The notes below the pieces were generated by a model that was not told the origin of the DNA, made no database searches, and saw only the letters and a program-made list of their open reading frames with translations. Positions 7,929 to 16,621 of a stretch of DNA of 64,000 nucleotides are shown here, piece after piece. Each line of letters begins with the position of its first letter. Positions within the stretch are counted from its first letter, which is position 1. The position numbers were made by a program, and so were the translations under genes. The stretch is from Acidimicrobilacustris europaeus. GTDB lineage: Bacteria; Actinomycetota; Acidimicrobiia; Acidimicrobiales; Acidimicrobilacustridaceae. The stretch covers positions 2,170,001 through 2,234,000 of the forward strand of contig OZ239146.1 of the NCBI GenBank assembly GCA_965194515.1. Direction: 5' to 3'.

Positions 7929-10163
7929 TCAGTGCGCTACGGGCACGGAGGTGTCAGCAGGGGAAATCGTGACGACAGCGTTGTAATCAGGCACCCTGGA
8001 GGCTGCTTCTCGATGCTCAGGGCCTGAAGGAATGAGCACATTGCCCTCGGGCCAAAACACTTGCAGGGATCGCTGAGCGAGCCGGGTCACATGGAGGTGG
8101 CCCGTGAACTCGCCAGTCTCGGACCGGAGAGTCACGAGGTCGCCATTGAGAAATCCGCGAGCAGCAGCATCGGCGGCATCGATAAAGATTGCGTCTCGAC
8201 CCGTGCCGGTGAAGGGGTCGCGCTCGCCCTGAACCATCGTGTTGAACTGCTTGCCGCGACGAGTGGCCACGGTGAACATGCCTTCAGGGATCTCAAGCAC
8301 CGGACGCTCGAGAACGCTGAAACGACCACGACCATCACTGGTGGGGAAGACACCACCCTCACAAAGATGTGGGCCACCCCATTGAACTTGATCGCCCGTC
8401 TTCTCCAACGTTTCGATTCCGGCGTAACTCGGAACCACGCGGGAAATTTCCTCGCGTAGCTGTTGGTTATCTCGCCATGTAAATGCGTCGGTGAGTTCCG
8501 GGTTCACGCGCGCCGCAATCTCGGCAAACAATCGCCACTCGCTTCGCGCCTCGCCAACAACGCGAGGGATTTCCGGCGAATACACAACGCGACGTTCAGT
8601 TGTGGTCTCGGTACCGCCACCTTCTTGTTCGTATCGCGTGTTTACCGGCAACACGATGACGTCATCGCCAGGAATCAGCATCTGCGAACTCAGAACAATG
8701 TCTTGGTGAATGCGTAGCGGGACATGTTCGAGCGACTTCTCGACAGCACGAGGGTCGGGAAGAGCGTCAAGGAAGTTGCCGCCCGACATCCACAAGATGT
8801 CGAGGTTTCCAGCAAGCGCAGCCTCGGGCATTTCTGCTGCAGTCAGACCGGCGCGCGCAGGAACGTCGAATCCCCATTTCTGGCCAATCGTCGCGGCATT
8901 CGCTTCGTTTGGTTCGAGACCACCCGGAAGTGCCGTGGCATACGCGCCCATTTCCGCGCCGCCTTGAACGCCACTATGACCACGAATTGGCATGAGGCCT
9001 GCGCCATCGCGGCCAACATTGCCGCGAGCAAGCGCAAGGTTCACAATGCCGCGAACTCCGGCGCCGGCGTGTTTGTGCTGCGTGATTCCCATTGACCAAA
9101 GGAGGATTGCCGAGCTCGCGTTGGCGTATTCGTCGACGAATGCATCAAGTTGCGCCATGGTGAGGCCGGCGTCATCGAGCAGCTCTTCGTAGGTCACATC
9201 TGCAAGGTGAGCAACAACGTTGTCCCAATGATCAGTGTGCTCTGCGATAAACGCGTGATCGACCGCATCGCGCTCAATCAATCGCTTGAGTGCAGCGTCG
9301 GCGAAGGCGACGTCACCGCCCGGCCGAACCGGCATGTGCAGATCGCACATCTTTGTACCGAACAGCGCCGATTCAGTTGTTGATGGCACCCAGTAATGCT
9401 CAAGACCGGGTTCGAGGAACGGATTGATGACAACGACACGAGTACCTGACATTCGCGCCTTGTACAGGTACTTCATAAACACCGGCTGGTTGTTTGCCGG
9501 ATTTGCTCCCCAGATAACTAGCAAATCGGTCTTCATGACATCGGAAAGCGAACACGTAGTTGCGGCCACACCAATAGTTGCTTTGAGCGCAGTCGTCGAA
9601 GGTGCATGACAAATACGCGCCGCGGAATCGACATTGGCAATACCCATCGAGCGCGCTGCTTTGCCCGCTGCGTAATAGGTCTCGTTGGTGATTCCCCGGC
9701 TCGTCAGGAACATGCCAACGCGATCAGGGTCAGTCGTGCGCAGTCGATCGGTGATTGCGCCAAGTGCTTCTTCCCATGAGATTCGCGTGAATCCGCGCTC
9801 GCCGCGTCGACGGCGCATGGGATGGGCGAGGCGGCCAAGGTCGCGAAGTTCTTTGCCCGACTTCAATCGCAATGTCGCAACATCGTTGAATGCCGACTCT
9901 TTGATGGGATCAGCGCAATTTATTTCGAGAAGTCGCAAACGTGTCAGACAAAGATGAATGTCGTCCATTGTCCAGTCGTGCAGACCGGCAACACCAAGCG
10001 CACAGCCATCGCAGACGCCCTGCGTGAGCACCTTCCAGGCGTAACGGCCGTGGCGCTTGTTTGCCCATGCAATTTTTGCCATATCGAAATGGTGAAACGG
10101 CTTGTCGAGACCAATGCCGTTTGGACGCAGGCTTACCCAAAACTTTGGATTGATACGGCGCAT
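7929..10163 (-). CDS. FdhF/YdeP-family molybdopterin oxidoreductase
   Basis: A 744-residue molybdenum bis-MGD enzyme of the formate dehydrogenase alpha-like (YdeP) family. Cysteines at residues 51 and 54 (GVCDGCALG), with later cysteines in 'HLCLTRLRLLEINC', probably hold an iron-sulfur cluster. The segment ARICHAPSTT aligns with the SeCys segment of E. coli FdhF, so this is a cysteine-type active site. The C-terminal part has the molydopterin dinucleotide-binding fold (FNTMVQGERDPFTGTGRDA). There is no signal peptide, so it is cytoplasmic. No electron-transfer subunit is adjacent. Its ATG overlaps the fdhD stop (TAATG). Formate is the likely but unproven substrate. Confidence 0.85.
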   Translation of the reverse strand: MRRINPKFWVSLRPNGIGLDKPFHHFDMAKIAWANKRHGRYAWKVLTQGVCDGCALGVAGLHDWTMDDIHLCLTRLRLLEINCADPIKESAFNDVATLRLKSGKELRDLGRLAHPMRRRRGERGFTRISWEEALGAITDRLRTTDPDRVGMFLTSRGITNETYYAAGKAARSMGIANVDSAARICHAPSTTALKATIGVAATTCSLSDVMKTDLLVIWGANPANNQPVFMKYLYKARMSGTRVVVINPFLEPGLEHYWVPSTTESALFGTKMCDLHMPVRPGGDVAFADAALKRLIERDAVDHAFIAEHTDHWDNVVAHLADVTYEELLDDAGLTMAQLDAFVDEYANASSAILLWSMGITQHKHAGAGVRGIVNLALARGNVGRDGAGLMPIRGHSGVQGGAEMGAYATALPGGLEPNEANAATIGQKWGFDVPARAGLTAAEMPEAALAGNLDILWMSGGNFLDALPDPRAVEKSLEHVPLRIHQDIVLSSQMLIPGDDVIVLPVNTRYEQEGGGTETTTERRVVYSPEIPRVVGEARSEWRLFAEIAARVNPELTDAFTWRDNQQLREEISRVVPSYAGIETLEKTGDQVQWGGPHLCEGGVFPTSDGRGRFSVLERPVLEIPEGMFTVATRRGKQFNTMVQGERDPFTGTGRDAIFIDAADAAARGFLNGDLVTLRSETGEFTGHLHVTRLAQRSLQVFWPEGNVLIPSGPEHREAASRVPDYNAVVTISPADTSVPVAH

Positions 10164-10975
10164 TAGTCAGTCACTCCTGGTCCGCAATACACATTGCATC
10201 CACCATCGCGAACGAAACCAGCAACGGTCATTCCCGCAACACGAGCCGTTTCGACCGCAAGTGCAGATGGAGCCGAAACCGCCACCATCGCTTCAAAACC
10301 GGCAGCCCATGCTTTCTGCACGATTTCGAATGACGCGCGGCCACTCACAAAGAGCGCAAGATCGCGGGCCGGAAGTTTTGATTCCAACAACAGATTTCCG
10401 ATGACCTTGTCGACTGCGTTGTGCCGACCAATGTCTTCTCGAAGAATCAGAACGTTTCCATCGCGATCGAACGCGGCTGCCGCATGTACCCCACCAGTCC
10501 GAGCAAAAAGTTCCTGATCGGTCCGAACGCGATCAATAACGCGCAGCAAGAGTGGAGTTGGCCACGGCTCATACGCAGGCAACGGCGAGAGTCGTGCGGT
10601 GAGTTCATCTATCTGTGTCGAACCACAGATCCCGCACGATGACGAAGTTGTCGTCAGGCGGGAAGTCGGCACGGGTGCTTTCCCACCCGTATCGATACTT
10701 ACGACATTGAATTCCGTTTCGACCGCGCTACCCGTTCCGCAATAGCGACAGGTTTCGATTGCAGCGCCGTTCAAGAGCCCGTCGGTAAAGCACAGCCCCG
10801 CGGCCAACTCGAAGTCGTGACCAGGCGTGCGCATCGTCGTGGCGACCACTGTTCCGTCGAGTCGAATCTCGAGCGGCTCTTCGACAATCAGTTCTTCGGG
10901 ACGCCGACCCTCGTCGATACTTCCGCCGTCGCTGAAGCGCCGGGCAAGAACGCTCTCTGATCGGCGACGAGTCAT
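10163..10975 (-). CDS. fdhD: Formate dehydrogenase accessory sulfurtransferase FdhD
   Basis: A 270-residue FdhD. It transfers sulfur from IscS to the molybdenum cofactor of formate dehydrogenases. The active CxxC is in SSSCGICGSTQIDEL, and the conserved blocks 'EEPLEIRLDG', 'RTPGHDFELAAGL', 'GGVHAAAAFD' and 'EDIGRHNAVDKVIG' are all present. I chose the ATG at 10975 because TACCGT at 10983-10988 lies 7 nt upstream; the alternative GTG at 10984 would overlap that box. It is translationally coupled to the downstream oxidoreductase, which is thus its likely client. Confidence 0.94.
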   Translation of the reverse strand: MTRRRSESVLARRFSDGGSIDEGRRPEELIVEEPLEIRLDGTVVATTMRTPGHDFELAAGLCFTDGLLNGAAIETCRYCGTGSAVETEFNVVSIDTGGKAPVPTSRLTTTSSSCGICGSTQIDELTARLSPLPAYEPWPTPLLLRVIDRVRTDQELFARTGGVHAAAAFDRDGNVLILREDIGRHNAVDKVIGNLLLESKLPARDLALFVSGRASFEIVQKAWAAGFEAMVAVSAPSALAVETARVAGMTVAGFVRDGGCNVYCGPGVTD

Positions 10976-10982
10976 AGGTGAC

Positions 10983-10988
10983 ACGGTA
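10983..10988 (-). promoter_or_regulatory. -10 box, leaderless start of fdhD
   Basis: TACCGT ends 7 nt before the ATG at 10975. Confidence 0.45.
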
Positions 10989-10997
10989 CCCGCACGC

Positions 10998-11027
10998 GAA
11001 ACGAGCGCCCCGAAGGGCGCCCGTTTC
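10998..11027 (-). terminator. Rho-independent terminator of groEL
   Basis: A hairpin with the core GCGCCC-cgaa-GGGCGC, extended by flanking AAACG/CGTTT. It begins 22 bases after the groEL stop and separates groEL from fdhD. Confidence 0.7.
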
Positions 11028-11049
11028 CAAACTGTGAACCGTCAGAGGA

Positions 11050-12666
11050 TCAGAAGTCGCCCATGTCCGGCATGCCGCCGCCAGCGCCCTCAGGCTTGTC
11101 GGCGATGACAGCTTCGGTCGTGAGGAACAGCGCTGCGATCGAAGCTGCGTTCTGCAGTGCCGAGCGAGTCACCTTGGCGGCATCGATGATGCCGGCCTTC
11201 ACGAGGTCCTCGTAGTCGCCAGTTGCGGCGTTGAGACCCTCGGAAGCGCCCTTCATTGAAAGAACCTTGGCCACAACAACGCCGCCTTCAAGGCCTGCAT
11301 TGGTTGCGATCTGCTTGATGGGTTCTTCGAGTGCGTGGGCAACGATGCGGGCACCGGTTGCTTCGTCGGGGTCGAGGGTCTTGGCGAGCTCAAGCACCTT
11401 GGACTGAATACGAAGCAGCGTGACGCCACCACCGGCAACGACACCTTCTTCGATAGCGGCCTTGGTGGTGCTGACTGCGTCTTCGATGCGGTGCTTCTTT
11501 TCCTTGAGTTCAACCTCGGTGGCTGCGCCAACCTTGAGAACGGCAACGCCGCCCGAAAGCTTGGCCAGACGTTCCTGCAACTTCTCGCGGTCGTAGTCGG
11601 AATCGGTGCGATCGATTTCGGCCTTGATCTGCGCAATGCGTGCGTTGATGTCGGCCTCGTCGCCAGCGCCTTCAATGACGGTGGTTTCGTCCTTCGAGAT
11701 GACGATCTTGCGAGCTTCACCAAGAAGATCGATTGTGGCGTTCTCAACCTTGAGGCCGATGTCTTCAGTAATGACCTGACCACCGGTGAGGATTGCGATG
11801 TCCTGCATCATTGCCTTGCGGCGATCGCCGAAGCCAGGAGCCTTCACAGCAACCGAGTTGAAGGTGCCACGGATCTTGTTCACAACGAGTGTGGCAAGTG
11901 CTTCGCCTTCGATGTCTTCAGCAATGATCACAAGCGGACGCGAAGACTGCATGACCTTTTCAAGAACTGGCACAAGATCGCGAACAGCAGTGATCTTCGA
12001 ACCCACGAACAGGATGTAGGGGTTCTCAAGCACAGCTTCCATGCGATCGGTGTCGGTCACGAAGTACGGGGAGATGTAGCCCTTGTCGAAGCGCATTCCT
12101 TCAACAAGATCCATTTCCATACCGAAGGTGTTGGATTCTTCGACGGTGATAACGCCGTCCTTGCCAACCTTGTCGATGGCTTCAGCGATCATCGAACCAA
12201 TTTCTGGATCGGCGGCGGAGATACCAGCAACCTGTGCGATCTGGCTTTTGTCGTCAACCTCAACAGCGACGGCGTGGATGCCCTCGACTGCTGCGGCAAC
12301 GGCAGCTTCGATGCCCCTCTTCAGAGACATCGGGTTGGCGCCTGCGGCAACGTTGCGCAGACCAGCGCCGACCATCGACCACGCAAGAACAGTGGCGGTG
12401 GTGGTGCCGTCACCGGCAACGCTGTCGGTCCTCTTGGCAACCTCTTTGACCAGTTCGGCGCCGATGCGCTCGAAGGGATCTTCGAGTTCGATTTCCTTGG
12501 CGATCGACACACCGTCATTGGTGATGGTGGGAGCGCCCCACTTCTTGTCGAGCACCACGTTGCGACCCTTCGGGCCGAGGGTGACGCGCACCGCGTCGGC
12601 GAGCTGGTTCATGCCGCGTTCAAGACCACGTCGTGCGGTCTCGTCGAATTCGATGATCTTGGCCAT
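11050..12666 (-). CDS. groEL: Chaperonin GroEL
   Basis: A 538-residue 60-kDa chaperonin that folds proteins in an ATP-dependent double ring. The N-terminus MAKIIEFDETARRGLERGMN, the ATP-binding block 'VTLGPKGRNVVL...VAGDGTTTATVLA' and the short glycine-methionine tail GAGGGMPDMGDF are typical. The start has a GAGAGGA ribosome site 7 nt upstream, so the longer frame to 12714 is not used. groES is not adjacent, so this is a monocistronic groEL, as often found for one of two actinobacterial copies. A CIRCE element at 12750-12776 implies HrcA control. Confidence 0.97.
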   Translation of the reverse strand: MAKIIEFDETARRGLERGMNQLADAVRVTLGPKGRNVVLDKKWGAPTITNDGVSIAKEIELEDPFERIGAELVKEVAKRTDSVAGDGTTTATVLAWSMVGAGLRNVAAGANPMSLKRGIEAAVAAAVEGIHAVAVEVDDKSQIAQVAGISAADPEIGSMIAEAIDKVGKDGVITVEESNTFGMEMDLVEGMRFDKGYISPYFVTDTDRMEAVLENPYILFVGSKITAVRDLVPVLEKVMQSSRPLVIIAEDIEGEALATLVVNKIRGTFNSVAVKAPGFGDRRKAMMQDIAILTGGQVITEDIGLKVENATIDLLGEARKIVISKDETTVIEGAGDEADINARIAQIKAEIDRTDSDYDREKLQERLAKLSGGVAVLKVGAATEVELKEKKHRIEDAVSTTKAAIEEGVVAGGGVTLLRIQSKVLELAKTLDPDEATGARIVAHALEEPIKQIATNAGLEGGVVVAKVLSMKGASEGLNAATGDYEDLVKAGIIDAAKVTRSALQNAASIAALFLTTEAVIADKPEGAGGGMPDMGDF

Positions 12667-12749
12667 CGTTGATTCCTCTCCGGTTGCTGAATCGGCCCAA
12701 CGGAAGTGGGCCAAGGGGGTTCTCTGCCGGACTGCCCGCGCGCTGGCGT

Positions 12750-12776
12750 TAGCACTCTCGGTTAGAGACTGCTAAC
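12750..12776 (-). promoter_or_regulatory. CIRCE operator (HrcA site) of groEL
   Basis: TTAGCACTC-N9-GACTGCTAA. The consensus is TTAGCACTC-N9-GAGTGCTAA, so there is one mismatch, at 12770. It lies 84 bases upstream of the groEL ATG. Confidence 0.88.
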
Positions 12777-12820
12777 AGGAAACCACCGTCAGGCCTGAAT
12801 CGCAACCTGAGAGGAAAGAA

Positions 12821-12838
12821 TCCCGGCCAGGACCGGGA
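12821..12838 (-). terminator. Possible terminator after the CysO-like gene
   Basis: TCCCGG-ccagg-a-CCGGGA hairpin, followed on the minus strand by TTCTTTC. It lies 15 bases after the stop at 12853, before the groEL promoter region. Confidence 0.45.
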
Positions 12839-12852
12839 AATGGCTCGGGGAC

Positions 12853-13131
12853 TCAGGCCCCGCCGGCCACAGCCTGCATGATCGAAACCGTGACGCCATC
12901 GGGCACGACCGTGTCGAGGCCTTCCATAAAGCGGACATCGTCGTCGTCGACAAACACGTTGACGTAGCGCACGAGGCTGCCATCGTCGGAAAGAAGCTTC
13001 TCGGAAAAGCCCGGATAGGCAGCATCGAGGCTGGCCAGGACCTGCGCAACCGTGGCGCCCTCGACCGACACGGTCGACTCACCAGATGTCAGTGGACGGA
13101 AGACGGGGGGAACTCGGACGGTAACGCTCAT
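12853..13131 (-). CDS. MoaD/ThiS-family sulfur carrier, CysO-like
   Basis: A 92-residue ubiquitin-like protein closest in pattern to mycobacterial CysO, the sulfur carrier for O-phosphoserine-based cysteine synthesis. Shared blocks are 'RPLTSGESTVSVEGATVAQV', 'LVRYVNVFVDDDDVRFMEGL' and the end IMQAVAGGA. Family members usually end in a free Gly-Gly; this one has one extra alanine after it, so the tail would have to be trimmed before thiocarboxylation. A GAGG ribosome site lies 8 nt before the ATG. No cysM, moeZ or Mec-type hydrolase gene is in the window. A molybdopterin-synthase MoaD role is the main alternative. Confidence 0.8.
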   Translation of the reverse strand: MSVTVRVPPVFRPLTSGESTVSVEGATVAQVLASLDAAYPGFSEKLLSDDGSLVRYVNVFVDDDDVRFMEGLDTVVPDGVTVSIMQAVAGGA

Positions 13132-13256
13132 GACAGAAACCTCGGACGTCGGTATCGAACGGAACCAATCCTAGCGACCGGTCGCTATGTGGCACCTATT
13201 GGCCACAGTTCTAACTCGGCCTTGCCCCCGGGGCCTGTCTCGCCAACGATGGAGAG

Positions 13257-14165
13257 GTGACCTCCACCCGCACCCACGTCGCCAGCGCGTTCGACCTCGA
13301 TGAACTCGTCGGAGTCAAAGGCGCCACCACGGTGTCGGTGTGTATCCCCGCCCGGAACGAAGAGGCCACGGTTGGGCAGATCGTCGAACGCATTCGCGCG
13401 AAGTTGATCGACACTCGCCCGCTCGTCGACGAGATCATCGTGGTCGACGACCACTCCACCGATCGGACAGCCGAGGAAGCACGTTCGGCCGGCGCAACCG
13501 TGGTTGATGCATCGCAGGTGTTAGTTGAGTTCGGGCGCGGTCATGGCAAAGGCGAAGCATTGTGGAAGTCGCTCTATGCATCGAGCGGCGACATTGTCGT
13601 GTGGTGCGATGCCGACGTTCGCGACTTCAGTACGCGTTTCATTTCCGGAATGCTCGGCCCACTCCTCACCGATTCGTCAATCGGTTTTGTGAAGGGCTTC
13701 TACGAACGACCAGTCGACGGCCACGTTCGCGGCGGCGGACGAGTCACCGAACTTGTTGCCCGCCCACTTCTCACTATGTGCTTTCCCGAACTTGGCGAAA
13801 TCGTGCAACCACTTTCGGGCGAATACGGTGGTCGCCGCGCAGTACTCGAGCAATTGCCCTTCGTCGAGGGATACGGAGTCGACATCGCAATGCTGATCGA
13901 CATCGTGAACCGGTTTGGCGCCGAAACCATTGCGCAGGTTGATCTTGGCGAACGCATCCATCGCAACCGACCACTGCACGAACTTTCGCCAATGGCTGCG
14001 CAGGTCATGCAAGCTGCGATGCGTCGCATTCAGCCTGGGCTTGTTCCCGATGCCTTCACGCTGAGCCCCCCCGATCTCGATGCGCACGAAATTTCGTACG
14101 CCGAACGCCCAGCACTTGCGACTCTTGAGTCCTACCGCCAACTGCACCCGCGGCTCGCAGACTGA
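13257..14165 (+). CDS. gpgS: Glucosyl-3-phosphoglycerate synthase
   Basis: A 302-residue GT-A fold glycosyltransferase (GT81 type). It transfers glucose from an NDP-glucose to 3-phosphoglycerate, the first step to glucosylglycerate and, in mycobacteria, methylglucose lipopolysaccharide. Evidence: VSVCIPARNEEATVGQIV near residue 25, 'DEIIVVDDHSTDRTAEEA', the metal-binding WCDADVRDF around residue 120, and 'QPLSGEYGGRRAVLEQLPF' with 'GYGVDIAMLIDI'. The start is a GTG immediately after GGAGAG, which is close for a ribosome site, so the true start may differ. The matching phosphatase is not adjacent. Confidence 0.88.
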   Translation: MTSTRTHVASAFDLDELVGVKGATTVSVCIPARNEEATVGQIVERIRAKLIDTRPLVDEIIVVDDHSTDRTAEEARSAGATVVDASQVLVEFGRGHGKGEALWKSLYASSGDIVVWCDADVRDFSTRFISGMLGPLLTDSSIGFVKGFYERPVDGHVRGGGRVTELVARPLLTMCFPELGEIVQPLSGEYGGRRAVLEQLPFVEGYGVDIAMLIDIVNRFGAETIAQVDLGERIHRNRPLHELSPMAAQVMQAAMRRIQPGLVPDAFTLSPPDLDAHEISYAERPALATLESYRQLHPRLAD

Positions 14166-14195
14166 TTCCGGCCGTCGCTGCAACAGGATTTGGCG

Positions 14196-14201
14196 TACGT
14201 T
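14196..14201 (+). promoter_or_regulatory. -10 box, leaderless start of the LLM oxidoreductase
   Basis: TACGTT ends 6 nt before the ATG at 14208, which supports this start over the TTG at 14190. Confidence 0.45.
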
Positions 14202-14207
14202 TCGCCA

Positions 14208-15059
14208 ATGGATTTCGGAATCATCTTCGCAAACACTGGCGCCTACACGACTCCTGAAGGCGCCATCACAATGGGTCAGTGCGCAGAAGCCAACGGCTTC
14301 GAAAGCGTCTGGACGGTTGAACACCCCGCCATCCCAAAGGGATACGAAAGCGAGTACCCCTACTCACGTGACGGCAAGATGCCCGGCGACGAAACCGCGC
14401 CCGTGCCCGATCCGCTCGTGTGGCTCACGTGGGTTGGCGCACATACGACGACTCTGAAGTTGGCAACTGGCGTCATGATCCTGCCGCTGCGTAATCCCGT
14501 TGTGTTTGCGAAGGAATGCGCAACGCTCGACATGCTCACCGGCGGACGTTTCATCCTTGGTGTTGGTGTCGGCTGGTTACATGAGGAATTCGATGCGATT
14601 GGCGTGGACTGGGACGACCGCGGCGCACACACCGACGATTCCATTCACGCGCTGCGCGCACTATGGAACAACGAGGTCGCGAACTACCAAGGAACTCACA
14701 GTTCGTTCAGCGACATCTATTCGTTTCCCAAACCGGCAAACGGAACGATCCCTGTAGTCGTTGGTGGACATTCAAAGCCCGCGGCCCGCCGAGCAGGACG
14801 ATTCGGCGATGGCTTCTTCCCCGCTGATCCACGCAAGCTGCCCGAACTTCTTCCCGTCATGCGCGCTGCGGCAGAAGAGGCTGGCCGTGATCCCAACACC
14901 ATTGAGATCACCAGTGGTGGGGCACCCACCGTTGAAATCATCAAGATGCTCGCCGATCTCGGCGTCACACGAATGTTGGTTCCGCCGTTGGCAATGCACC
15001 CAGCGAAACTGCCAGAGGCAATGGGCAAATTCGCCGATGATGTGATTTCGAAGTTCTAA
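14208..15059 (+). CDS. LLM-class F420-dependent oxidoreductase
   Basis: A 283-residue TIM-barrel luciferase-like monooxygenase of the TIGR03619 type. Such proteins use coenzyme F420 or flavin to reduce or oxidise organic substrates. Characteristic blocks are MDFGIIFANTGAY, 'ATGVMILPLRNPVVFAKECA', 'GGRFILGVGVGWLHEEFDAI' and 'IPVVVGGHSKPAARRAGRFG'. The substrate cannot be read from sequence. It follows gpgS by 42 bases on the same strand but has its own -10 box, and it converges with the glycerate kinase gene. Confidence 0.87.
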   Translation: MDFGIIFANTGAYTTPEGAITMGQCAEANGFESVWTVEHPAIPKGYESEYPYSRDGKMPGDETAPVPDPLVWLTWVGAHTTTLKLATGVMILPLRNPVVFAKECATLDMLTGGRFILGVGVGWLHEEFDAIGVDWDDRGAHTDDSIHALRALWNNEVANYQGTHSSFSDIYSFPKPANGTIPVVVGGHSKPAARRAGRFGDGFFPADPRKLPELLPVMRAAAEEAGRDPNTIEITSGGAPTVEIIKMLADLGVTRMLVPPLAMHPAKLPEAMGKFADDVISKF

Positions 15060-15070
15060 CTGATTCGTTC

Positions 15071-16063
15071 TCAGTGCTCGACAAAATCGAGCACAACTTC
15101 GATCGCGCACTCGATCGGATCTTCCATCGAACGATCAACGCCGAATCTCTCGGTGAGAGATACCACCGAGAAGCCTTTCGGGAACGCCGGCAAAGGTTCA
15201 ATCACCTCGCCGACGATCGCCACACACGGAACATCAAGTTCCGCGCACAGCGCGGCGACACCGCCAACGACTTTTCCGTCGAACGACTCGTCATCAAGGA
15301 ATCCTTCGCCGGTGATGACGAGGTCAGCGCCTTCAATCAGTTCATCGAGTCCGACTTCATCAGCAACGAACTCAAAACCGCTGACGAGCTTTGCCCCAAC
15401 GGTGAGCAATCCACCTGCGAGTCCACCCGCTGCACCCGCACCTTCAACTTCGGTGACGTCGACACCGGATTCCATCTTGAACACCTGTGCCAGACGCTCA
15501 AGCCGACGGCGAAGCAGTGCAACCTGCGAAGGCGATGCTCCTTTCTGCGGAGCAAAAACTTCTGCAGCATCGACGAACGTTGTGCGCACATCACACGCGA
15601 CAGAAAGATCAATGCCGCGAAACTTTTGCGCTGGATGCATAGCCTTCAAGGCGCCGAGTCCCCCATCGGTCGTTGCCGAACCACCGACACCAACAACGAT
15701 GCGACGCGCTCCCGCTTCGACCGCGCTCAGAAGTAGTTCGCCAACCCCGCGTGTCGTCGCTTCAATCGCATCGTTTTCTTCGGCACCGCCGGCAAGAACC
15801 AGACCCGAGGCGGCGGCCATTTCAATGACTGCTGTTCCCTTTGCCAGTCGCCACCCCGCGTCGACCGGATCTCCAAGAGGCCCGGTCACGGTCGTTGAGC
15901 GATTGGCACCGCCAAGAACATCGAGGAATCCTTCGCCCCCGTCGGCCATCGGACAGATCTCGACCTCGTGGCCGGCCCCGGCCAGCGCGGCTCCGATCGC
16001 AGACGCGAGAGCGGACGCGGTTGTCGTTCCTTTGAACTTGTCTGGAGCTACAACGACCCGCAT
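15071..16063 (-). CDS. glxK: Glycerate kinase
   Basis: A 330-residue glycerate kinase of the GlxK/GarK family. It phosphorylates D-glycerate, usually at the 2-position, feeding it into glycolysis. Family blocks are VVVAPDKFKGTTTASALA at the N-terminus, 'ICPMADGGEGFLDVL', 'GARRIVVGVGGSATTDGGLG', 'GAGAAGGLAGGLL' and 'LVITGEGFLDDESFDGKVVGGV'. The last three line the nucleotide and substrate clefts. Length is somewhat short of the usual 370-380. A possible link to glycerate made by recycling of glucosylglycerate (gpgS is 1 kb away) is inference only. Confidence 0.92.
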   Translation of the reverse strand: MRVVVAPDKFKGTTTASALASAIGAALAGAGHEVEICPMADGGEGFLDVLGGANRSTTVTGPLGDPVDAGWRLAKGTAVIEMAAASGLVLAGGAEENDAIEATTRGVGELLLSAVEAGARRIVVGVGGSATTDGGLGALKAMHPAQKFRGIDLSVACDVRTTFVDAAEVFAPQKGASPSQVALLRRRLERLAQVFKMESGVDVTEVEGAGAAGGLAGGLLTVGAKLVSGFEFVADEVGLDELIEGADLVITGEGFLDDESFDGKVVGGVAALCAELDVPCVAIVGEVIEPLPAFPKGFSVVSLTERFGVDRSMEDPIECAIEVVLDFVEH

Positions 16064-16109
16064 CTCTCAAGTGAAGCAGGGATCGCGAACCGGCGAATCC
16101 TCAGTTGCG

Positions 16110-16619
16110 CTAGCTGCTGGAGCCGAGATCGGCACCAGCCATAACGAGAACCGTTGCGCCGGCAAGTTCCGCAGGCGGTGGATTCGGCATCGCCAGCACC
16201 TGTTCGGGAGCAAGACCAAGCGCAGTCGCCACTGCTTGTCCGTCACCTTCAGAACCGGCGGCGTAATAGACCGTGGTCTTCTCCTGCGGGTTCGGCGTAT
16301 CACCAACAGCCACCTGCGTGTAGCCAGCCGTCTGCAAGCGTTGACGAGTATTGGTCGCGAGACCCGGAATAGTGGTCGTGTTCACGACCTTGACCTTCAC
16401 TGACGCCGGAGCGTTCACTGCCAACGTGGTCGTAGTCGACACAACCACCGTGGTGTTTGATGAGCTCTGGCCCCCGGGTGAAACCTCGGACTGGCCCGAC
16501 CCATACCCCTTCGTGAGCAGAATGAGTCCGACGACAACCGCAATGACGACGATGATGACACCAGTCCGTGTGCCGTGATCACTTTGCTGATCGTCGGTGG
16601 CGGGAGTGTCGGTAGTCAT
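16110..16619 (-). CDS. LytR C-terminal domain membrane protein
   Basis: A 169-residue single-pass membrane protein. Residues 1-20 are cytoplasmic and acidic, residues 21-38 (GVIIVVIAVVVGLILLTKG) form a membrane helix, a Ser/Thr-rich linker follows, and residues 70-165 form a LytR_C domain ('VKVKVVNTTTIPGLATNTRQ', 'AGYTQVAVGD', 'TVYYAAGSEGDGQAVATAL'). LytR_C domains are found alone or behind LCP cell-wall ligases and are thought to act in the envelope. It starts 2 bases after the stop of the DUF3263 gene, a pairing seen widely in Actinobacteria. Confidence 0.85.
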   Translation of the reverse strand: MTTDTPATDDQQSDHGTRTGVIIVVIAVVVGLILLTKGYGSGQSEVSPGGQSSSNTTVVVSTTTTLAVNAPASVKVKVVNTTTIPGLATNTRQRLQTAGYTQVAVGDTPNPQEKTTVYYAAGSEGDGQAVATALGLAPEQVLAMPNPPPAELAGATVLVMAGADLGSSS

Positions 16620-16621
16620 TT

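Noticed and set aside
11335..12672. A 445-codon open frame on the plus strand across groEL
   Set aside because: It is antisense to a certain groEL gene; the product has no recognisable domain and its composition reflects the codon bias of the opposite strand.
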